DNA from: Pristionchus mayeri
Taxonomy: Eukaryota > Nematoda > Chromadorea > Rhabditida > Neodiplogasteridae
Assembly: GCA_036245805.1 (NCBI GenBank)
Contig: BTRK01000001.1
Span: 30,325,087-30,389,086 of the forward strand
DNA length: 64,000 nucleotides
Reading direction: 5' to 3'
The translations under genes and the position numbers were made by a program. Shown in pieces: positions 12,714 to 25,998 of the stretch. Within the stretch, counting starts at the first letter, position 1, and each line of letters starts with the position of its first letter. The notes under the pieces were generated by a model. That model searched no databases, was not told the DNA's origin, and saw nothing but the letters and a program-made list of their open reading frames with translations.

Positions 12714-15294
12714 TCATATTCCTGTTCATTCTTAGGAAATAGTTCATTCCATTTCTTATTCTCCCTCAGGCGAAACAGTAGATGCCCTTCGGCCCTCTTT
12801 GTCTAAGCAGGGCAAAGACAATATTTCTGAGAAAATCTTCCACTCTCCTGCTCTCGATTTTTATCTCGAATTTCCGCTCGTTTGAGCATTCGGAATGTCG
12901 ACTTTTCCCCCGCTCATTCCCACCCTCTTTTTCCCAGTCGACGCAGAAGAATCACCGCCACCTTTCAACACTTCACACTTTTGCGCCCTCAAGTGGTTCG
13001 AAAAAGCCGCCTTTCAGTAGACTCTCTTCAGAAACCAAGAAAAAAACTCGACTTTGCGGCTTTTGTCCCCGAAATTTCGACATTCTGAAATGGGTGCTAC
13101 TGGTGATACTACGCGCTTGCCAGACCCATTTATCCTGGCAGTCATGTAGCTTCGGATGATACCTCATAGCACTAAAGCTCGCAATCTTACTTCTAACCGA
13201 CTAGAGAGTGTAGGGATAGTGGAGTGTCCATCTGGATTCCAATAAACCCCTCAAGGTGGGACCATAAAACGCGGCTCAGAACGAGTGCCACAGCTGTCAA
13301 TTGTGTTTCTTGCCTGTCTTTCGCATCTCAGATTCTCCCTTGACGCACTGCTCATTGCACTGTACACTTAGATGTAAGGGTGATAAAAGCTCTAGAATAT
13401 CTTGAAATTTCCAGCCCATCGTTAAATATCTGAGATTCGCACATTATTAATGCTCTCACTATTAATCTCGCGATTAATCTTGAATTTAGTTCAACTGAAA
13501 TTTCGAGAAATTAAAAACCACGATTCCAGCAGCTTCGACGGCTTTCGAAGATGCGGATTGAGCCACCGATTGAAGAATCAGCTGGGAATTGAGCCGACTA
13601 AAGCCAGACTAGATAGAGTTACTACCAGGTGAGAATTCTTCGTTGAAACTTTCGAAAATACCAAGTTCAGATAGCCCCGCAGCCCTTCCTCCCCAGTCAA
13701 GCCAGTCCATCTCGTCAGTTTTCCACGCTCGAAAACCGAGATGCCATTGACGATCAGGAAGAGTTCGTTATTTTGGTATTTTCGAAAATATTTTTAAAAT
13801 TGTAAAAAATAAAACTTCGGTGCGGTTCCTTGGTCTGCCTCCATCTCGACAATCGCTGATAGTTCATGAATATTTCCATCCATTCTCTTCTCTCTTCTGC
13901 AATCTCCCTCTCTCCTTTTTCCTCCTCCCTTCCAACTTTCGTTCTCCGATTTCGGCTGATATCGGAGACGCCGGAGTTGGTTTTCTGTGGTTGCCTGCGG
14001 CAAACTTGCGCTGTTCCCAGTCGTTTTCTATCCAGATTAGGCTTTATCCTTTCGGGCTAGTTTCAGCAGATGCACAGGTTTCTTGATGAAACGCCTGAAA
14101 TTTGAAATCCCCTTCGAGATCTTAGCCATTTCATCGAAAAGGCAAATTTGCGCTGTTCCAAGCCCGCTTCTATCCAGGTTAGGCATTCTCCTTCAGGATT
14201 AGCTTCACTAAAGGTTACTTGAAGAAACTCATGAAAATTGAAACCCCTCGAGATATTAGCTATCTCATCAACAATTTTATCCCCTATTTTCCAGATATCA
14301 TCAGTGTGATCCAATAAAATTTCTCCACATGCCCATCTGATCGATCATACAGCTCTCCCCACTTTACAGATATTCTCCCGCACGTTTTATGTTTCAGAAT
14401 TTACGATCGCCTATAACAAGCGTGTCCCTCAGCGAGATTTCGACCATTTCCTTTGCTTTGCATCCTTTCGCAACTCTAGGAGCCCTAACTGAATCTGCCA
14501 GTCCATTAGTATCCCCCTGGACTCGAACTCGATTCTCATTACTTGGGGGCCCTCTCAAGACTCTTTACTCATTCTCAGGCGAAAGCACTTCAGATTTCGT
14601 AGAGTGTATCTATTGGGCGCAGATTTCATCTACTCACTCACTCTTGCGCCATCTGTTGCAGTGAAAGCGACACAAGCATGCCCGAACATGTCTCAATTTA
14701 GAGAGTACACTCTCTCCGTTTCACACACTCTCTCGCCTTCAAGTAGTAGTCACTCACACTGATCCTGTCAGATGAGACTAATGCAGTGCAGAGTGCGTGA
14801 CGAGATTTGGGATAGCAAGACGGTCACGGAATCCCGACTTCACCAGTGAAAATGCCTGGTTAACGCCTGATTCAGGTTGGCTTGAAAAACCATCACTTGA
14901 TCCCCGATCAGCAAGTGTTCCCCTCAAAGATTCTGCATAGCAAATGCGTATGAAATAAGGATATAGCTATGCATTGACCCGGGGAATAGTTTAGATCGCC
15001 CCCTCAGCTTATCCCCATTGTTTATGCCGCCCCGGGGTCGATGATCTCTCATATCCCTCTATCCCTTCCTCCTTCCTCCCCCGGGGGGCGAACACTCTCC
15101 TCCCTGCCCCCTGTCACAACAGATATGAATTCGGGACAGGTGAAAAGTCTGCAGGGTGAAATCGAAACCCCCGCTGCCGCCCTTTCTCGAATTGGGGGGA
15201 GTGAGAGGATCTCATTCACACTTAGGCCTTACATCTAACTCCTATCCCACCTAGGGATGGCTTCACTCTCTCTCACAGTTTTGATCGAAATTCT

Positions 15295-15442
15295 GGCACT
15301 TCTTCGATATTTGGTCCACCACTCTCCCCTATCATTTTTCACTCCTTCCCCATCGCAGAGTGGTAGACTGATCGAAAATCAGGGAGAGATACCTAGAAAT
15401 GAGAAGGGAAGGTGGGGGTGAGCCAAATATCGAAGAAGTGCC
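15295..15442. repeat. MITE-like element, family H3 (most complete copy)
   Basis: Terminal inverted repeats ggcacttcttcgatatttgg and ccaaatatcgaagaagtgcc enclose 148 bp with the internal landmarks cctatcatttttcact and cctagaaatgag. Related copies sit in introns of nep-B (58383-58486, about 59345-59475) and nep-C (61114-61278), and a degenerate one at about 1784-1862 in nep-A. Confidence 0.8.
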
Positions 15443-16986
15443 GAAATTCTTGCAAAGCCACACCTACGCCCACCTTTCCGTGTCCTATGATAGCCGCAAA
15501 GGGCGATCAAATGGAATGCAATGCAAAGAGACATTTCGATTCTCGAGTTGCTTAGTTTTTCCTAGCCAGTTCGCTGCAGTTCGCAATAAGGGCAGAAACC
15601 GTGAAGGTCATTCCGCTTATGATTCGCAAACACTCGTTCTTCCTCCCTCCCCTCCTCTCCCACTCAATCCCGCTATCTGAACCGCGCATCTCTGCTCTTT
15701 TTCCTGCTCCACTCTCGTTCCGCCCCGAGGCCATTACAAACACACACACCGTCGACCCCATCACTCAGATTGCGCAGGGGGGAAGAAAAACGGTATCTCG
15801 TCTCGAGTTTGGGAAGAAACGGGTATCTTCATCTCCTTCTTGTAGATAGTGTAGGAAATGGAGAGACGCAGACCACTAACATTCGCATTAGAATACGTCT
15901 ATTCGTAGTAGTAGCTCTCTGATAATACTAGTCCCTTCCTCCCATCCCCCTCATCTTCCTCCACTACTAATGTCCCCATGATTGCGGCGCTCTCTCGATT
16001 CCGCGTGCTCTCTCGTCCCGCGGACCTCCCACGAACTCGTAGTGTGCCCGCGGCGGGCCTCCATTAGTAGACGGCGGCCCGTCAAATTTTGCGCAAGGCG
16101 ACGTTTCCTAATCGGGCACACGCAGCGAGATTTATTCCTGCCTTCCTTCCTGTGTTTTTTTCGACAAACCCAGCTGGCTCGTGTTTTTCCGTGTAGTCCA
16201 GCTCATAATTAACTCATAGTCTATACGGGACTCGGTCTATTTCTTTCCCTCTCGGTACTTTGGTATCATCAATGCTTCTTATTCCGTACTGTACCTATTT
16301 TACTGACTATATAGTCCACTTTCACCCGAACACTGTGCTCAATTGTTGGTTTTCTATACGGGGCCTCCCCGCTTGAGTGCCTTTTCGCATATGCGGCATT
16401 TTTCTGTCGAGTTAGTAGTAACTGTGCAGTTGAGCGCATTCCCCCGTGCTGGAGCAGCCACTTTCGTGACGGGAGAATAGGGTAAAGGTGCAGTCACGTC
16501 AGGCGATTTTACTGTCGTCAGTAGACGAGTACGCTTGGTGGTACAGTCCATTGAGACGTACTGCTGCTAGGACTACGTTACCTTTCGAAGGCTCTACTTC
16601 GGACGCGAATGGTTTTTGCCTTTTAAGATAACTTCATACAATTTTAGTCTAGGTTTCAGGTGCATTTATTATCGTTTCAGATATTTAGCTACCTGCAAGG
16701 AGACCTAGTAGCGAGGTGAATGGATCTACCGCATTCCTTAATCTAATAGTCTACTCTGTCTTCTCCTAATGTTTGATTCCTCATTTCTCCCCCTGAACAA
16801 CCTGATCATAAGAGAGTCAACAACTCATCGGCTTTTTCTTTGTTTTCTCCCACTCGAACAACTGGTCATCGCTCTCGGATTTCGAAGTATCATTATTGCA
16901 CATTTGCGAAGAAATGACGAGAATGTTGCATGCTGTTGTGCATCATCTTGGAGTTCTGTCGTGTTGTTGTTGAACGGTATCGTGCT

Positions 16987-17692
16987 GGAATTCAACCCCA
17001 TGCTATATGACTGTATTTCCTCTTTTGTCCCCACTCGAGCTGTAGTTCGTTGCAGAGAACAGAAATATCACTTCATTACTCTGAGCCTATCCTGTTGCGA
17101 AAAAAGGATACTGTGGAATTCAGGCATATGCTTGAATATGATTTATTCAGAGTTTGTAGCGCGTTTCGCTCTCCTTACTACAGTGTTCACTGATCAAAAA
17201 TGCTTCAAGTTGAGGCGAAAACAATCATAATATTGGCTGTCGACATTCTCTAGCGCTAAGAGCTTTTCCCCTCTTGACCAATATTGAGGAACGTAGCGGC
17301 TTCACTTAGCCAATCTTTAGTTCGCTGTCACTGTCTATCAATTATGGACTTCCTAGTCTTCAAGAGCGGTATTAGAGTGCTGGAAAGGAATAGATCCCGA
17401 TCTCTAAACCAAACTCCTCTAGTAGTGCAAAGTGCGCACCATATGGGTTGATCTCATTCTCCCTCCTCTGCCTCTTCTCCCCCTCCAAGTACCACCCGCA
17501 CCAATCTGAAATGGATGGAGTGTGCGGGCTCATTACTGATACTAAGGCTTCCAACTCTTCTTCGTATTGCTATACATGCTTTACCGTATTTGTTTACCTT
17601 GCTTTTTCACTTTTTCACTTCAATTACTTCCTTGGAATTCAACCATAGGGCTTACTATGCTCCTCTTTTGTCCCCACTTTGGCTGTAGTTCG
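16987..17692 (+). repeat. Pair of ~60 bp direct repeats
   Basis: The block 16987-17049 recurs at 17634-17692. Both start ggaattcaacc, both contain cctcttttgtccccact and both end gctgtagttcg. The unit is about 650 bp apart and I see no coding function. Confidence 0.55.
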
Positions 17693-17901
17693 AGTACCGT
17701 AATATGGCCAGACTAGGTGGCGCCTGAGTGGATTATAGTGAGTATATCGAGTGGAGTAGGCTGGTACTCTAAGCAAGTGAGAGAGAAAGGCGAGAGAGTG
17801 TAGGAAATGAGGAGAGTCTGTCGAAATGCCTCAGAGAACAAGGCAAGATCTGATTACGGGGAAGACTGCGCGACTCGATTTCCCCAAACTTTCCTTGTTT
17901 G

Positions 17902-18051
<150 letters not shown>

Positions 18052-20111
18052 CACTCTCTCTCTCAACTGATCTCTCCTCTCGCCCATATTCCAGAAACTA
18101 ATGGCCTCCTCACTGATTTGCAGCTTCTAACGAGAACACACTCCTTCTCTCATCCCCCACCCCAATCAGAATTTTCCGCACGCTCGCTCCAACTCCGGAG
18201 AGTGAAGCTAATGAGTCTCCTCCTAAGAGCCTCTGCTCTCTCAGTTCCCCACCCTCTCTAGCCATCATTGGCATCCAGAGAGAGGAAGCATAGAGAAAGT
18301 CATTCTTCCCTCCCCTCACTCTCGCCCCTCGAATCGCCCAGCTCCAATAGAAACGAGCTGAAAAGGTTGAATTTTGGAGAAGAGGACCTCGGGCTCTCCT
18401 CCTCATCTTCCTCCTCCTCCTCCTCTTCCACTTCTCTTTGTCTTTCCACTGCCCTATTTAGCCCGCGTTAGTGCGCGCTGATATCCGATTTCCGCGCACT
18501 GCTCTTTGTCGGGTCCTGCACGGAACACGGGTACGGTACCCCCTACGATAGTTGGGACTAAAATCCGGCTCCGATTCTTCCTCGCCCATTTGTCTTCTTT
18601 CGTCCTCCCCCCGGTCGCCTATCAGTCGCCCGCTCCAAGTCCCTAGTGATTGTTCCACTCCTTAGAAAGACGCGGCAGAGGCACCCCGAGGCAATTTGTC
18701 GCATTCTATTCTACACGGAGGGAGGAGGGGAGGGGAAGAGATAGGGGGGAGGAGGGGGAGAGAGGTGACAGGGAGGGAACTAGTCGAAATTCTTCGAAGG
18801 AGTGCTACTTGTTGGTTGCTGAGTGTGTTGATACTTGTCACCTGGTGGCCTGGTTGTTTGTCCCGAACTTCGATCGTCGAAAATCTGAGCGTAGTTCGCC
18901 GCTTTTCTCTTAGGAAAGTATCAATTTCAAGCTGATCGTAGAACATCACGAGAGCTCATTTTTCCACTAGCTAGGCTCTAGATGTTGATGAGCTATTCCT
19001 CTCACTGTTCGTCGCCCTCTTGAATAATCGCTCCACTTTTGTACCAGCTAAACTGTCACCACCTGATCAGCTAAAGTAATCTTGACATATCCAATCACAC
19101 TGCTTCATCTCATTCCCCTGTTCATCGCTGCCAACTCGACAGGATTTGCGCAGATAACGAGGAGGACAACAGCCTGTTTTCGTCCCAAATGCCAACAGAG
19201 ATTCACTCTCGAGATTCCATCGCCATGTTGTGGTAGCCTCCCTTCCTCCTCTCGACTAGAGTGTCCTGTCCCTTGATCAGAAAGAGCATGAGAATGCTGT
19301 TGAATCCCTCGAATCCACCGCACCGCCTGTTGATTGGTCATCATGGGGTGACTAATTGGGGAGATCCACGGCTTGCAGCGCCTGCAGCTTCTGCAGCCTT
19401 ATTCTCGCCAGCCCAGCCCCCTTCCCATTAGCCTACCGCATGAGTGCGTACAAATAGAAAGACACTCAGGCGCGCGCGCGGATCCTTCTGAATGAAAAGA
19501 GTGAGTATCGAGAAGAGGAGGAGGAAGGGGGGGGGGGTGTAAGGAGGGGGGAAACACACTTATTGCGACGGGAGGAGGAGGAGTTGGTCCATCCACGCCG
19601 CATTACTACTAATATGCGAGGAGCTACTTCCCCTCCACATCGCAATCGCTCCTCTCTCGGCAAACTTCCTATTTTTAGCGGCGGCTCTTCCGTATCATCT
19701 TACCTTTCCTTATTATTCGATTGGGGGTCATGACGTCCGTAATCTGTTTTCGTCCCGAGCATTGCCTAGTGATGATGCCATTCCTCTTTCCTTGAGCAAA
19801 CACGATTGTTTTGGCCGCACGCACTGCTTATCACTGATTTGATTAGTGAGCGCAATCTCACCTCTTACTCGTTCCCCTTCAACGAGATCTGTATGTAGAG
19901 TAAGAAGTTGATCTTTGATCTTTCCCTGATCGTCCCGTGGTCATACCATTCATCCTTCATCTCCACTTTCACCCACTGCTCGCTTATCGTCTTTGCTCGC
20001 GCCCCGCAAAAAACCTTCAAATCTAGCACATAATCGCCTACTCTTCCCCTCCTTTCCCTATCTCAGCTACCCCCCTAACAGCGACGCATGACGACCCATG
20101 TATACCCATTG

Positions 20112-20190
20112 TACCTAGTCCATTCCACAGTCTCTCTCAGTTTCGCACGCTCTCTCGCTCACTCTAACCGACTAGAGAGTGCGTTCAATG
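20112..20190. repeat. Short hairpin element, family H1
   Basis: Contains ctctctcagtttcgcacgct and ctaaccgactagagagtgcg. The core is as in the copies at 9073 and 29151, with weaker arms. Confidence 0.5.
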
Positions 20191-21611
20191 GAAGGTGCAT
20201 CCATTCCTCCACTCTCGTCCCACCATTCAAATGTCTCAAATTACACGAGAGGTCGCTAAGAACCACTGTCCAATTTTCGGATTAGGAATAAGTGCGTGAC
20301 AAATCTTTCTTGATCCCAGGAGATCTCTGATCCTTTGAACACGTGAATCTTCGGTCGTTTTTTCGTCCTCCTAAGCGGTTTGAGCTCATTTCTCCTCTTC
20401 CTCGTGCCCTTTCGACGTCTCTCGAGTGTGCAACGAAATGAGAATGACTCACGGACCAGTGTAGGGTTCATTGGGATTCCCCGATATGAGCCGGATACGC
20501 CCACTCTTTGTCTTCTCTAGACAGAAATTTTACCATTTAGAACTAAAATTGAGCCAGTAGTTAGTCTGTCCTTCCTCTATCTGATTAAGCCTGAAACTTC
20601 CCCTTCCTGGTAGGGAATGACGCATTTTCTTTCCGAGTTTCGTCTTTCTCTACTCCAAATTACTAATCAGATCTCGGCCCACACGCCTCACCAGCCGCTG
20701 ATCCAATTCGCCCTCAGCCTTTTCGCGAATCTCAGAAAAAGTGGGCGGAGCCTGCCAGTTTAGAGTCCCAAAACTTGCGCCCCCTCCAATTGTTCTGACC
20801 CTCCAGCACATCCTTTTGTCTGTGCTGTTCCCAGCCCCAGCCCCCTCATTATAGTCTTCATCCACTCTTCCTTCTTCTCCGCTCTTTTATCCTGAAGATA
20901 CTCTTGAGGAGGAGGGGAGTACTTGACTCGCTTTAGGCACAGTCTCTTTCATGGGGGCTGAGACGCGATGACCCACTGAGTAGCACCGCTTGATCGACTG
21001 ATTCACTCTCGGCCCTTCCTTTTCTTGCCCTGAGCACAAATTGCCTGGAATTCACACATGTTTTCTTCCTTCTTTAGCACTGCCCGCCTCTAGATATCAC
21101 ATTGATTCCACGCACTTCGGAGTTGTTTGTACCGTACCCTGATTCGTCCCCTCTTTCCACTATACAACTTTTCTAAATTGCGACGTTGAAATCGAGTCCA
21201 TGTCTTTGCAATATACCATTCCAATCGCAAGCATCGACTCGAACTTTTCTTTGGGGGGATCGCTTGCAAATATCGCCAAATTCCCTTTCGCCTGACTGCT
21301 TCGCTCGTAGAAATTAGCGTATCTTCATTGAAGCGCAGTGGTTTTCGAAGGGACGACTCACGAGTTCGCTTAATTGGGGGCTCAATGACCTCCTTCGAGT
21401 TGTTGATAGTCCTCCCTGCCAGCCACCTCTCATTAATCATGCATCTGTCCTCTGCCCTGATCACTATCTTCCCATTTTTCATATCCTTCTTGTCCTTTCC
21501 CATCGAGCCGAATTCACCCGGAACAACCGATCATTGTTTGAACATCACCCGACATGTTTGATCAGCTTCTTCCTCTTGTCTATCTTCTCATTCTCCTCCC
21601 TTTCAGAGCTG

Positions 21612-24600
21612 ATGCAGCGGCTGTCGTCGTGGCTCGATCAGCTGCCGCTGCCGCGACGCGGACAGACGCGCGGTGAGCCGCGCGCCACGCGCTCTCGCGC
21701 CAAGACGAGCCGCAGCGCGGCGCCCGCGGTGCGCCTGGGCGCACCGACGTCCGCGCATCCGCCCGAGGAGCGCCGGCTGCCGCCACCTCGCGCCGCTCCG
21801 CCGCCCGTGCCGATGAGCGCGTCCGCTTATGATGAGGGAGACGTGTGGGAGCCGCGTCTCTCCAGGGCCAACACTCGCCTGCTCGAGGGAATGCCCATGG
21901 GAGGATCGCTCAGCCAGGCCGGAGCAAGACAGGTATCATAGCTTCCTTGATCAGATGGTTCCGGTAGCACACACTTCTGGGTCCACTGGTTCCGGATAAA
22001 TCCCAATAATTGCGTCATAACTAAGCAATCGCAGACGATTCGCACCAATCCATGGATCTCTCGGGCTTCGCTTCGCGCCTCCTCTCACTGCTCCACCACA
22101 CGCCTACCGATGACCACCTCGGTGAGTTAGCTGCGGCGTTCTGCACAACTATAAATCTACACAATTTTAACACTAAAGCAGTCGTTAGTAGCTCGCGACC
22201 TCACTGCGCCCATTCCAGACGACCTCATCGTCGGGCGTCTCCTCACTGTCTCCGTCGTCGTCGTCGACCTCATCGCCGTACGGCGTCGCTTCGTCATCTT
22301 CGAGACTGAAGCTGGACGAGAGCATGTGCTCGTCGGGATACGGGAGTCATGGAGGAGACTCGAGGTGAGGGAGTGGGATTATCGATTGCGAATTTCGAAA
22401 ATGTAAATTTTACGGATTTAAAGAGGTTGCAATGGAGATGTGAGAATGCAGCATGTTGAATACTTCGATCTCTACCAATCGCATAGTGGTTGGGGGGGAA
22501 CCCGAATGGGGGAAGAAGAGTGTACTATTGCCAGAATATTCTAAAACATGGCAATTTTATGTGATGATTAGCATGGAAAAAGTTTATTGCTCATTCGAAG
22601 TTGATTGGCTGCTGCTATTCGGATCAGTAATTTTTTCGCCCGGGTCATTCTTCACGATGAAGACTTTTATTGGAACATTGTTAGAATGGCTTCTGCGAAT
22701 ATATTATCCATCTGAAGCCTGAATAGTCAGGGCCAGCAAGCGTCCGACCCTTGCGGCCACCCGCCTTTTCCTAATCCGGGACCGGAGAGCCTAAATGACG
22801 GATGACCCCGGGCGGCTGTCACAGAGCGAGAGAGGCCACAAGTGTGGCCAATAACTCATGCTGGGCCGTCGCTTTTTGCGCGTGCGGGTCAGAGAAGAAG
22901 AGAGAGCAGGCGAATGGGGGAGAGACAGAGAAAGGAGTATAATCCCGTGACACGGCGCTGAATTATGGCCACTTTGGCGCATCGCATCGCCTTTGCTTTG
23001 CGGTGCACGAATCTCTCCCTATTTCACGCTATTTCTGCTCGAGAGCAGAAAGAGAACAAAGAAGAGCCTTGCATTGCCCGCTGCCCCACAAATGCCCCCG
23101 CCCATAGATCATGCGGGAGATTGGGGCTTACAAACAAAGAGTTGATTGCTAGAGAGGAACGAGAGGAAGCGGTTTAAAACTCGCTTAATCACAGAGAGGG
23201 ACGGCGAAGTACTGTAGTCCTATAATAGACCGATTACAAACTGCTTTTTCAGTCCCGAATCATCGGTGCACTCGCCGAACTGGCAACAGACGAGGGAGGA
23301 CAAGGCGATCGAGTGCAGATCGATTGATCTGGATGCGGAACTGGGATTCCTCGAGGAGACTAGCTCATTTGGTGATTAAATTCTTAACTTTTCCAGGTTT
23401 TTTGCAATGAAATCGCTCATTTTGGGCGTTTTCAGCATGAATTATCGAATTATCTTGATCGATGCAATATTTCAGGACCGTACGACGAAATGGGAGATTC
23501 GGATGAGAAGGAAGAGGAGGACGAGCACGTCTATCACGAACTGGAGGTGAGTACGGTAGGCTCTGGGGTTATTGTAGATCCTCGGAACTCAGTTTGTGAT
23601 TGAAGCGCTAAAACCCGGAAGCGTTCCCGCAAATCTGCCCTTCCGATTGCGCCATTCCGCGCTCATTCATCAATCAGACCCATTGCCGGAGGGCTAAGTA
23701 GGGGGAAGAGAGAGAGAGGGGGGGGGTCTTCTTCTCTGGAATTGCCTGCCATTATTGCGACATCTTCACATGATGAGGCGATCTCGGGGGACTTGTTGGA
23801 TGTGCAGGGGCGCATGTCTGATTGCGCAATTGGTCGCCGATCTGGGATGGGATATAGGGGTCTCAACTGAATGGCTAAGCCATCATGAAAAGGTGTTTTT
23901 ATATTAATAAAACAAAATTTATAGCAAACTAATAAAAAAATATTTTAGTCGCTCAATCGTTTCTCGCGCGTGCTCGAGGAGTCCCGAGTGCCCTCCTCCC
24001 TTTCTTCCGGCTCCATTTCCCTGCCCCGACCGCAGGTAAATTAAAGTCCCCGGACGCCCTTTTCGTCAGGGCTCATCTAAGTTCTTCCTCTGAGACAAAA
24101 ACACTCAGCTGTCTCATTAGACAGACACGAGCTAGACAACTAGGGGCCTTCTTTAGAGGCAAACGAGGCAAATTTGAGAAAACGACCGCCGTCAAATCGC
24201 AAGAGCCCGTGTACGCGCGTCCTTTCGAATCATCCACTGGTCGTCCCCGCACCGTCGAGATCAACAACAGGGAATACGTGATGCCCGGCAGTCTGCCCAA
24301 CTCGGTACGCTACCGTAATCAGCCAGTTCTCGATTGAGCCTATTACAGTACTATACGTCTGCCTACTCTCCGCTACCGCGCGGCGACGCGTTCCCCACGC
24401 GTCGGCCGCGCCAGCTGCCGCTCACGCCCTATTGCGGATCGCTGAGCGGACGCGCGACGACGATCTACGCGAGGCCCGCGCCAAAGTTCACCGCCCCCCC
24501 GCCACCACCCTACGAGGAGGAGGTAAGGATCAATGCATAGACCCAAAATCTCGTTTCCTTGGGCATGTTCCTCTTACGATAGTGCCAGAATGAGAAATGC

Positions 24601-25059
24601 TGCGTACTAATGACCTTTTTTATAAATAGACAATTAATTAATTGTTTAACTATAATAATTAACAAATTAAGGTGTGGCGACAGAAGGAGGCCGCGGGTAC
24701 TGCCCTGACCACTGAAGAGGCGGCACTGAGGAAGATCGAGCAGGATTTTCTAGCTGAATTGGACGCCCAGATACAGGAGTTGCAGGTGCTTATAGAATTT
24801 GTCAAAATATCTAAAGATGTGGACTTTTGAATGAAGATCAGTACTGATCAAAGAAGATACAAGCTTTAGTCGTATTGCTAAAATGTGCCGGAAAACAGAC
24901 AAAAATGACCAAATATATTTGGAGGAGATGATGATGTTGTTCATTCAGATCAAATCGGAGGCTGTTCGCTGTCTGGTGGATGAGGCTCGCGTGCGGAGAG
25001 CGAGTGCCGAGCAGTGGAGAAGGGCGCGCTGGCACAACACCTTCGAGCTGTGCCTCTAA
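21612..25059 (+). CDS. Ser/Pro-rich coiled-coil protein, uncharacterised
   Basis: I do not recognise the family. Ten exons: 21612-21932, 22035-22121, 22219-22364, 23253-23371, 23476-23546, 23949-24035, 24125-24304, 24349-24522, 24672-24785, 24949-25059, summing to 1410 nt (469 aa) with all GT-AG introns. Exon 1 is very GC-rich and encodes an Arg/Pro/Ala-rich, probably disordered N-terminus; exon 3 is a serine run. Residues 209-232 are acidic. Exon 8 ends in PPPPPYEEE (387-395), a possible WW-domain ligand of PPxY type. The last ~74 residues look like an amphipathic coiled coil (EEAALRKIEQDFLAELDAQI and onward), ending in WHNTFELCL. No signal peptide or membrane segment is visible, so it is probably a cytoplasmic or cortical scaffold; this is inference. 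A splice acceptor (tttcag) ends 5 nt before the ATG, fitting trans-splicing or an upstream leader exon. Confidence 0.8.
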
Positions 25060-25506
25060 CTTCCTAATTGTCTGGCTCCCCCTAAATACCATGCTCTCTA
25101 GCTCCGTCTAACCTGCCTTAGAGCATTCGATAAGGAATGCCAGACAGTTTATCTAACCCCTTCCCCTCTTATTTAGTGCAATTAGTATCTAGTCAAGATT
25201 TCATCGGAACTTATCGAAAAATTCGTACAAACCCCAGTCCCATTTTTCCTTTGTGAATACCCGCTACACATTCCACCAACCACTACCGTAATTAGTTGAG
25301 AGCCTCGAGTCGAATCAGGAATCGTATTTGTCCTAGCATTTGTCCAAGCCTAAGCCTAGCACACGGTATTACGCTCATCACAATAATATTATTGACAGTA
25401 ACCAGTATCGAGCTTTCCCCCAGCACACGCACCAGCCCTCAATCTCTGTGTGTGGATGTAATAATGATATTTTCCGGTTGTAAGATCGTAAGGAGCAGAG
25501 TTTTAG

Positions 25507-25512
25507 AATAAA
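25507..25512 (+). terminator. Possible poly(A) signal of the coiled-coil gene
   Basis: AATAAA about 450 nt after the stop codon. It is the only good match I noticed before the next gene, so the 3' UTR would be long. Confidence 0.4.
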
Positions 25513-25998
25513 GATGCTTTACTTGGACGAGAGGTGCGATGCAGTGAATGGACGAATTGTAGGGCTAATGGTCTAGGCACTGCATTAATGGGCCTATTCA
25601 AATTCTCTGAGTCAAGACACATTTCTAGAGTATTTTCTTTGTTTTTATAGACAAATGCCAATCGCCCAGGAACTGGAGAAACATATTTTCCATCAGATTC
25701 GCCGTTTCAACGCAGTTCTGGAAAGAGATTAGGAGAAATTGTGAGCCGGAAGTTTTTGGCCAACTCTCTCTGTGAAGTGAATAGAGGGGGAATTGGCTCA
25801 CCCAAGGATTGACCTGTATTATGACACTAGAGATGGAAGATTCACTGAATAAGGAAGGGGAGGGGGTATTATAATTCGCATTGGGAAAGGACCGATCTCA
25901 GTTTCACTGTGAACTTTTGAAGAGTGCTCGGTTGAACCTTTTCTCTCGTCTTTCTGACCGTGCTTCATTTTGTCATTTTCTTCTAAAAATAACTGCAG

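Noticed and set aside
16769..17230. 153-codon open frame on the plus strand
   Set aside because: No motif, no splice partners, and another open frame on the minus strand overlaps it. It also runs across one unit of a direct repeat.
21090..21503. 137-codon basic open frame on the minus strand
   Set aside because: Arg/Lys-rich with no recognisable domain and no matching exons. It lies just upstream of, and opposite to, the coiled-coil gene.
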